Source: Methanobrevibacter boviskoreani JH1 | GTDB taxonomy: Archaea > Methanobacteriota > Methanobacteria > Methanobacteriales > Methanobacteriaceae | Direction of reading: 5' to 3' | Assembly (NCBI RefSeq): GCF_000320505.1 | Contig: NZ_BAGX02000026.1 | Coordinates: 1 to 41,402, forward strand | Length of the DNA stretch: 41,402 nucleotides | In this document: positions 36,401 through 41,402 of the stretch, one piece after another | Position numbering within the stretch: position 1 is the stretch's first letter | How the letters are laid out: every line of letters begins with the position of its first letter | The notes under the pieces: model-generated | Seen by the model: only the letters and a program-made list of their open reading frames with translations | What the model was told of the DNA's origin: nothing | The model's database searches: none | Translations under genes and position numbers: made by a program

Positions 36401-36521
36401 TAAAGCTACCTTAAAAGTTAGATTTACCAAGGCAGGTACCTATACCATTAAGACTGCATTTGCAGGTGACGGTACCTTTAATGCTAAGACAATGAACAGT
36501 AAGATAACTGTAAGAAAATAA
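33477..36521 (+). CDS. Large adhesin-like protein with beta-helix domains and C-terminal Ig-like repeats
   Basis: A 1014-residue secreted surface protein. A signal peptide (LFVFILCLVAICCLLGTVSA) and an Asn/Thr-rich linker lead into a first beta-helix at about residues 85-450, with repeats such as NCNFINIT and NSNFTNN.AGWNGGALY as in polymorphic outer-membrane-type adhesins. A second beta-helix at about 475-715 begins at YVNVSSSNTNGDGKSWATAY. Three Ig-like modules (about 725-1014) follow, with Y..TTDENGGARLQINL and YTLKTDKNGKATLKVRFT signatures. There is no C-terminal membrane helix. The last repeats are less A/T-rich than the beta-helix part. AGGGAG precedes the ATG. It probably acts in attachment to surfaces or partner cells, by analogy with related methanogen proteins. 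Confidence 0.88.
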   Translation: MKIKKSKLFVFILCLVAICCLLGTVSAADVDNNVNDSVVTETNVNDTTINENVGERALDSQSQNNTVTKINDKNNLKLDTENKQEASNWSELYNKCSSEDDATIILTGNEYIPTSGIKFISNVNIIGTGGSYFTGTYNGTPFSSDDSSLTINFINVTFVNMNVENLLRLSGANTIENCNFINITTGTGRNSVIYNFQGNMSIINSNFINCSTGYGAITNYGTNVVMGIDNSKFINNSAAVEPGAINNCGILSVNNSEFRNNVATWWAGAIHTHYNSQTLINNSNFTNNNAGWNGGALYTYSKLNVYNSIFDSNTCNTSTGGGAIGASRWFMGNYNITIENCTFKENANLCNNGSGGAITAMNSGALNVHNSTFIANSADNGQAIAAYSQSFENISAGIPNLKVYDNTFINHTSTLTDTVSINGNYTFENNTFNNCYQTNIGTNNIFNNPISANTLVTSKNNNEINVSDNNILKDNNEDAVYVNVSSSNTNGDGKSWATAYGGSSVYVAMNHKGVVYLADGNYSRKKRGLDTQFNTTLIGQGPNTIWVNFPMALYYTEPTNLHTFINMTFLKGSFSINSRFINCTFRDGTFGFALNVKDDTSPEEYGIKCTRNFTFENCIFENVNSTLFMDSWSYSCINFTNCTFKNITADSIVNKSSPFVLDDGIYFEDCDFSDLNVKGIVGIPTDSLDYIGIKNCHYDFTATTDIISEEDKNISYVNATSLPKSDSKFSFNSDKNGNIIITLTGINGTTINNATIDYLINGDMVSTVLVTDENGNAQINNLTGSNNITVIYKGNDDYLGTNSSIYVVVAPKPERIATQIVSSDFSQTAVDYYKGERGGYFVVALKDSEGNALAGKHISIGFNGKVYNRTTDENGGARLQINLANVGVYTFATAFLGDDECNGSFVVNKITVTKKSSTITVSGTNPVKVRSYRTLTFNLKGVKATDKSSYVNAAGRTLKVSVNGKTYTLKTDKNGKATLKVRFTKAGTYTIKTAFAGDGTFNAKTMNSKITVRK

Positions 36522-36938
36522 AATCGGATTTTTTTTAAGATAGTCAATCTTTTGACTATTCCTCTATTTTTTTTTAAACTTATCATAATTCAGATTATAA
36601 TTTCTAAGTCTGTTTTTAAAATTTAAGCTGAAATCTAGTTAATGTTCATTTTTTTTAAGATAAGATAAAATTAGGTATTGTAAATTCTTTTTTTATAAAA
36701 ATTTTAATAACTTTTATCTGTTTTTAAAATATTTGGTTTTATGGGAATTTTTTTTAAGGGGAATCTTAAAATTAAAATTTACTATTTTTCATTAAAAACC
36801 TATTTTTCTTAAATTAAATCAACTAATTATAGTTAACTTAAAATAATAATTTTTACAAATATTAAAATAATATGATGTTCATCAAAAATTTTTAGATTTA
36901 ATAATTAGCAGATGAATTATTTTACTTATGGTGATTTA
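36522..36938. other. Intergenic region before carA
   Basis: There is no gene here. The adhesin terminator lies at its start. The rest is A/T-rich with the carA ribosome binding site GGTGA just before 36939. No riboswitch or clear attenuator is visible. Confidence 0.5.
36540..36559 (+). terminator. Terminator of the large adhesin gene
   Basis: ATAGTCAA and TTGACTAT form an 8-bp stem with a TCTT loop about 18 nt after the stop, followed by CTCTATTTTTTTTT. An earlier run of eight T residues lies between the stop and the hairpin. Confidence 0.65.
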
Positions 36939-38021
36939 ATGAAAAATGGGGCCAAATTAGCTTTAGAAGATGGTACTATTGTAAAAGGTGAATCCTTTGG
37001 TTATGAAACAACTAAAGTAGGTGAAGTAGTATTTACCACAGGTATGGTTGGTTATACTGAATCCTTAACCGATCCATCATTTAATGGTCAAATATTGATG
37101 TCTACTTATCCTTTAGAAGGTAACTATGGAGTGTCAGAGGAACATTATCAATCTGATAAGATTCAGGCTGAAGGATATGTTGTAAGGGAGGTTTGTAAGA
37201 AACCTTCAAGATATACTGCCCAGAAAACCTTAAATGATTTCTTGGAGGAATTCGAGATTCCAGGTATTAGTGGTGTAGATACAAGGGATTTAACCTTAAA
37301 AATAAGAAATCATGGTTCTATGAAAGGTGCAATTAGTACTGAGGATATTGAAGATGAAGAACTACTAGAACTTGCTCGAAACCAGAAAAGCATTACTGAC
37401 TTGGATCTTGTACCTGAGGTTTCTACAAAAGAAACCCAAATATATGGACAATACAATAAAACTAATGTAGCGATTATTGATTGTGGTGTTAAAAACAGTA
37501 TTATTAACAATTTCCTTGATTTGGGAGTTGGTGTAGTACGTGTACCTTATGATATGGATTATAAGGATATTTTAGATTATGATGTGAATGGTTTGATGGT
37601 TTCATGTGGACCGGGAAATCCTGAGAGAATGGGCACTACTGTTGAAAATATTAAAAAACTATCTAATAGACTTCCTGTTTTCGGAATTTGTATGGGTCAA
37701 CAGTTAATTGCAAAATCCTTTGGTGCAAAGACTTTTAAAATGAAATTTGGACATAGGGGGGCTAACCAACCTGTAAAAGACCTTAAAACAGGTAAAGTAT
37801 TTGTTACTAGTCAAAATCATGGATTTTCTGTAGATGCAGAATCTTTAAAAGATAGTGATTTGGAACTTACTCAGATTAATCTAAATGACGGTACTCCTGA
37901 GGGATTTGCCCATAAAGAGTTGCCACTTAAATGTATTCAATATCACCCAGAAGCTTCACCTGGCCCAAATGATACTAGATCATTATTTGAAGAATTTAAG
38001 GAAACTATTGAGAAATATTAG
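36939..38021 (+). CDS. carA: Carbamoyl-phosphate synthase small subunit (glutamine amidotransferase)
   Basis: A 360-residue glutaminase subunit that releases ammonia from glutamine for CarB. The N-terminal domain has the typical GEVVFTTGMVGYTESLTDPS segment and a GISGVDTRDLT motif. The class I amidotransferase domain shows the nucleophile Cys251 in FGICMGQQL and the catalytic His and Glu in QYHPEASPGP. I chose ATG at 36939 (MKNGAKLALEDG) because GGTGA lies 4 nt upstream; the in-frame ATG at 36912 has no binding site and would add nine residues that relatives lack. carB follows after about 108 nt on the same strand, so the two probably form one operon for pyrimidine and arginine synthesis. Confidence 0.97.
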   Translation: MKNGAKLALEDGTIVKGESFGYETTKVGEVVFTTGMVGYTESLTDPSFNGQILMSTYPLEGNYGVSEEHYQSDKIQAEGYVVREVCKKPSRYTAQKTLNDFLEEFEIPGISGVDTRDLTLKIRNHGSMKGAISTEDIEDEELLELARNQKSITDLDLVPEVSTKETQIYGQYNKTNVAIIDCGVKNSIINNFLDLGVGVVRVPYDMDYKDILDYDVNGLMVSCGPGNPERMGTTVENIKKLSNRLPVFGICMGQQLIAKSFGAKTFKMKFGHRGANQPVKDLKTGKVFVTSQNHGFSVDAESLKDSDLELTQINLNDGTPEGFAHKELPLKCIQYHPEASPGPNDTRSLFEEFKETIEKY

Positions 38022-38129
38022 TTTGAATCATTTATCAAGAAGAGATTATTAATTAAAATTATTAGTTTTTTAAATATAGAACTTTTAAAATTATAGATAT
38101 CATTTTTTTTTAAAAAGAGAGAGGATAAA

Positions 38130-41100
38130 ATGCCTATAAGGAAGGATATTAAAAAAGTACTTATTATTGGTTCAGGTCCTATTCAAATTGGTCAAGCTGC
38201 AGAATTTGATTACTCCGGTTCTCAAGCATGTAAATCATTAAGAGAAGAGGGTATTGAAACTGTTTTGGTTAACAGTAATCCTGCAACTATTCAAACCGAT
38301 ATGGATATGGCTGATGTAGTATATACAGAGCCTTTAACTCCAGAAATTGTAGCGAAAATTATTAAAAAAGAGAATGTTGATGGAATACTTCCTACCATGG
38401 GAGGTCAAACTGGTCTTAATATTGCAACAGGCCTTGGGGAACTTGGATATTTAGATGATATTGAAGTTCTTGGATCTGATTTAGAAACCATTAAGAATGT
38501 GGAAGATAGGGATTTATTTGCATTGTTTATGGAAAAACTTAATGAGCCTATTCCAAAATGTCATGCTGTAAATTCAATTGAAGAGGCTTTGAAGGCTATT
38601 GAGGATATCGGTTATCCTGCTATTGTAAGACCTGCATTCACTCTTGGAGGTACAGGTGGTGGAGTAGCTCATAATGAAGAAGAACTTATTAAAATCACCA
38701 GACATGGTTTGGATATGAGTTTTATTAATCAGGTTCTTATAGACGAGTCTGTTATTGGATGGAAAGAATTCGAGTATGAGGTTATGCGTGATGCCAATGA
38801 TACCTGTATTATTGTATGTAATATGGAAAACATAGATCCGATGGGTATACATACTGGTGAAAGTGTGGTAGTGGCTCCTGCACAGAATCTTGAAGATAAA
38901 TATGCTCAGAATCTAAGGGATGCATCTATTAAAATCATAAGGGCTCTAGGTATTGAAGGTGGATGTAATATTCAATTTGCAGTAAAACCTGAAACCGGTG
39001 AATATAAGGTTATTGAAGTAAATCCAAGGGTAAGTAGAAGTAGTGCTCTTGCATCTAAGGCTACAGGATATCCTATTGCAAAAATATCCTCTAAAATAGC
39101 ATTAGGATTAACTTTAGATGAGATAAAAAATGATATTACAAAGGAAACACCTGCATCATTTGAACCAACTTTGGATTATGTTGTTGTTAAAATACCAAGA
39201 TGGCCTTTTGACAAATTTAAAGGAATAAACAGGGAAATTGGTGTTCAAATGAAAGCAACAGGGGAGGTTATGGCTATTGGAAGAACATTGGAAGAAGCTC
39301 TTCAAAAGGCTTTAAGATCCCTTGATTTAGGCTATGACGGATTTGAATACTTTGACTATGATGAATATGCCCTATCTCATCCAACCGATGAGAGACTTCT
39401 TCAGGTATACTCAGCTATTAAGGATGGAATGGACATTGAGAAGATCTCAGATTTAACCGATATTGACACATTCTTCTTAGATAAAATTAAAAACATTGTT
39501 GATTTTGAAAATGAGGTTAGTTTTGAAAAGCTTCAGGATGAAGACTATTTCAGACATGCTAAGCAATTAGGATTTACTAATACAAAACTTGCAAAACTTA
39601 CAGATAAATCTGTAGATGACATATGTAAGCTTCAAGAGGATTTAAAAGTACTTCCTTCCTATAAGATGGTAGATACCTGTGGTGGAGAATTTGAGGCTAA
39701 AACCCCATATTACTATTCATCCTACGATAAGGGTGATGAGCTTAAGTTAAGTGAGGATAAGGATAAAAAAATTGTCATTATTGGTGCAGGACCAATCAGA
39801 ATTGGTCAAGGTATTGAGTTTGATTATTGCTGTGTACACTCCTCACTTGCCTTAAAACAACAGGGCATTGAAACAATTCTTATTAACAATAACCCTGAAA
39901 CTGTAAGTACTGATTATGATATCTCTGATAAACTGTTCTTCGAACCTTTGACCTTTGAAGACGTAATGGGTATCATCGAAAGAGAAAAACCTGATGGTGT
40001 AATTGTACAATTTGGTGGTCAGACATCAATCAATCTTGCAGTTCCTCTTGCAAATTCAGGTGTTAAAATATTGGGTACTCCTTATGATAGTATTGATATT
40101 GCAGAAGATAGGGAAAGATTTACAAAACTTTTAAACAAGCTTAAAATACATCAAGCACCGTTTGGACTTGCCCATTCCTTTGAAAAGGCTAAGGAAGTTG
40201 CATCTGAAATTGGTTTTCCGGTACTTGTAAGGCCATCATATGTTATTGGTGGACGTGCAATGGAGATTGTATACGATAACGATGAGCTTGAGGAATATAT
40301 GCAGGAGGCTGTAAAGGTTTCACCGGAACATCCTATATTGGTGGACAAATTCCTTGAGGATGCTGTAGAACTTGATGTGGATGTTTTATGTGATGGTGAA
40401 GATGTGTTTATTGCAGGTATTATGGAACATATCGAGGAAGCTGGTGTTCATTCCGGAGATTCTGCATGTATAATTCCTCCTCATACCATACCAAAACATT
40501 TACTTGATGAAATTAGGGAGGATACTCGTGCACTTGCATTAGAACTTAATGTTGTAGGTTTAATGAATATTCAATATGCCGTAAAATTGGATACAGAAAT
40601 GGTATATATTATTGAGGCAAACCCTCGTGCAAGTAGGACAGTTCCATTTGTAAGTAAGGCTATAGGCGTTCCAATAGCAAAAATAGCAACTTTACTTATG
40701 ATCGGTTACAAACTTAAGGACTTTAATCTTACAAAACCTATCAAAATAGATCATGTGGCTGTTAAGGAATCAGTGTTCCCATTCTTAAAACTACCTGAGT
40801 CAGATACCATTCTTGGACCTGAGATGAAGTCTACAGGTGAGACAATTGGTATTGATGATAACTTTGGTGTTGCATTTTATAAATCACAACTTGCAGCAGG
40901 TATGGATCTTCCAAAATCAGGTAAGATATTTATAAGTGTTCGCGATAAGGATAAGAAGAAAATACAGCCTCTTATGGAGAAGGCCCATGATTTAGGATTT
41001 GAAATCTGTGCAACTTCAGGTACTGCTGATGCAGTTGAGGGCGTACCGATTGAAAAGGTTAAAAAGGTTTCACAGGGAACACCAAATATTCGTGATGCTA

Positions 41101-41327
41101 TCTTAAATAAGGAAATTGATTTGATTATCAATACCTCATATGGTAAGCAAGCTGCACTTGATGGATATATCATCAGACGTCTTGCAATTGAACTTGGAAT
41201 TCCATATGTAACTACTTTATCTGGTGCAAGGGCTACTTTAAAAGCTATTGAAGCAGCTATAAAAACAGATATTAATGTTAAATCATTAAATGAGTATTCC
41301 GGTGGTAACTTCGATATCAATATATAA
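38130..41327 (+). CDS. carB: Carbamoyl-phosphate synthase large subunit
   Basis: The 1065-residue synthetase subunit makes carbamoyl phosphate from bicarbonate, ammonia and two ATP, feeding pyrimidine and arginine synthesis. Both ATP-grasp halves are present. The first begins VLIIGSGPIQIGQAAEFDYS and the second IVIIGAGPIRIGQGIEFDYC, each followed by a carbamate or carboxyphosphate active site with EVNPR (first half) and EANPR (second half). The oligomerisation domain lies between them. The C-terminal MGS-like regulatory domain (about residues 930-1060, with ATSGTADAVEG) is complete. The length matches the family, with no sign of truncation or of the split gene seen in some methanogens. It is followed by a T-rich tract to the window end. 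Confidence 0.98.
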   Translation: MPIRKDIKKVLIIGSGPIQIGQAAEFDYSGSQACKSLREEGIETVLVNSNPATIQTDMDMADVVYTEPLTPEIVAKIIKKENVDGILPTMGGQTGLNIATGLGELGYLDDIEVLGSDLETIKNVEDRDLFALFMEKLNEPIPKCHAVNSIEEALKAIEDIGYPAIVRPAFTLGGTGGGVAHNEEELIKITRHGLDMSFINQVLIDESVIGWKEFEYEVMRDANDTCIIVCNMENIDPMGIHTGESVVVAPAQNLEDKYAQNLRDASIKIIRALGIEGGCNIQFAVKPETGEYKVIEVNPRVSRSSALASKATGYPIAKISSKIALGLTLDEIKNDITKETPASFEPTLDYVVVKIPRWPFDKFKGINREIGVQMKATGEVMAIGRTLEEALQKALRSLDLGYDGFEYFDYDEYALSHPTDERLLQVYSAIKDGMDIEKISDLTDIDTFFLDKIKNIVDFENEVSFEKLQDEDYFRHAKQLGFTNTKLAKLTDKSVDDICKLQEDLKVLPSYKMVDTCGGEFEAKTPYYYSSYDKGDELKLSEDKDKKIVIIGAGPIRIGQGIEFDYCCVHSSLALKQQGIETILINNNPETVSTDYDISDKLFFEPLTFEDVMGIIEREKPDGVIVQFGGQTSINLAVPLANSGVKILGTPYDSIDIAEDRERFTKLLNKLKIHQAPFGLAHSFEKAKEVASEIGFPVLVRPSYVIGGRAMEIVYDNDELEEYMQEAVKVSPEHPILVDKFLEDAVELDVDVLCDGEDVFIAGIMEHIEEAGVHSGDSACIIPPHTIPKHLLDEIREDTRALALELNVVGLMNIQYAVKLDTEMVYIIEANPRASRTVPFVSKAIGVPIAKIATLLMIGYKLKDFNLTKPIKIDHVAVKESVFPFLKLPESDTILGPEMKSTGETIGIDDNFGVAFYKSQLAAGMDLPKSGKIFISVRDKDKKKIQPLMEKAHDLGFEICATSGTADAVEGVPIEKVKKVSQGTPNIRDAILNKEIDLIINTSYGKQAALDGYIIRRLAIELGIPYVTTLSGARATLKAIEAAIKTDINVKSLNEYSGGNFDINI

Positions 41328-41402
41328 ATGTTTTAAATATTTTTAAATTTTTATTTTTCTTTTATGTTTTTAAACTTTTTTTAAGTTTTTTTTAAGTCTT
41401 TC

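Noticed and set aside
40877-41320. Long open frame antisense to the end of carB
   Set aside because: carB is complete and strongly conserved on the plus strand; the antisense frame has no binding site and a composition typical of a shadow.
1-41402. CRISPR array, insertion sequence or prophage
   Set aside because: I found no regularly spaced identical repeats, transposase, integrase or terminal inverted repeats; the tandem arrays present are few, degenerate and without spacers.

Overview
The window is strongly AT-rich archaeal DNA. It most likely comes from a host-associated methanogen of the order Methanobacteriales; Methanobrevibacter is the best guess and Methanosphaera the main alternative. 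The evidence is archaeal-type S12, S7, EF-2, EF-1alpha and S10 genes in the archaeal str order, an F420-dependent sulfite reductase (Fsr), an Orc1/Cdc6-type ATPase, a pseudomurein-binding repeat, and several large Asn/Thr-rich adhesin-like surface proteins. Many genes use GGTGA-type ribosome binding sites, with ATG, GTG and TTG starts. I see no insertion sequence, CRISPR array, prophage or rRNA gene.

Layout. At 1-2300 lie a membrane protein with a possible degenerate P-loop fold and a DUF457/YdjM-type membrane hydrolase. A secreted protein of five Ig-like repeats (2279-4069, minus) and about 1 kb of leader or non-coding DNA follow. The translation cluster rpsL-rpsG-fusA-tuf-rpsJ runs from 5118 to 10405 and is followed by tRNA-Ser(UGA). 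A small secreted ORF, a cobK-like reductase and a P2-type cation ATPase (both minus), a UPF0146 protein and a RimI-like acetyltransferase reach to 16.6 kb.

The stretch 16.8-26.4 kb is mostly leftward accessory genes. It holds zinc-ribbon membrane proteins, an Asp/Glu-racemase-like protein without the usual cysteines, a frame-interrupted pseudomurein-binding protein, an ADP-ribosylglycohydrolase with a coiled-coil partner, and single-pass exported proteins. A rightward long coiled-coil gene sits among them. Three of these proteins share a recognisable exported C-terminal domain. From 26.7 to 33 kb come fsr, an Orc1/Cdc6-like gene lacking its winged helix with ORB-like repeats upstream, and a beta-helix adhesin. 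A second, very large adhesin (33477-36521) precedes carA and carB, the two carbamoyl-phosphate synthase subunits.

How the genes work together. The str cluster and tRNA-Ser serve translation. carA/carB feed pyrimidine and arginine synthesis. Fsr converts toxic sulfite to usable sulfide with F420H2. cobK serves corrinoid synthesis. The adhesins, the pseudomurein-binding protein and the zinc-ribbon/exported-domain proteins form the cell-surface part. A recurring structural theme is a perfect hairpin followed by a T-tract at or just after stop codons, resembling intrinsic terminators.
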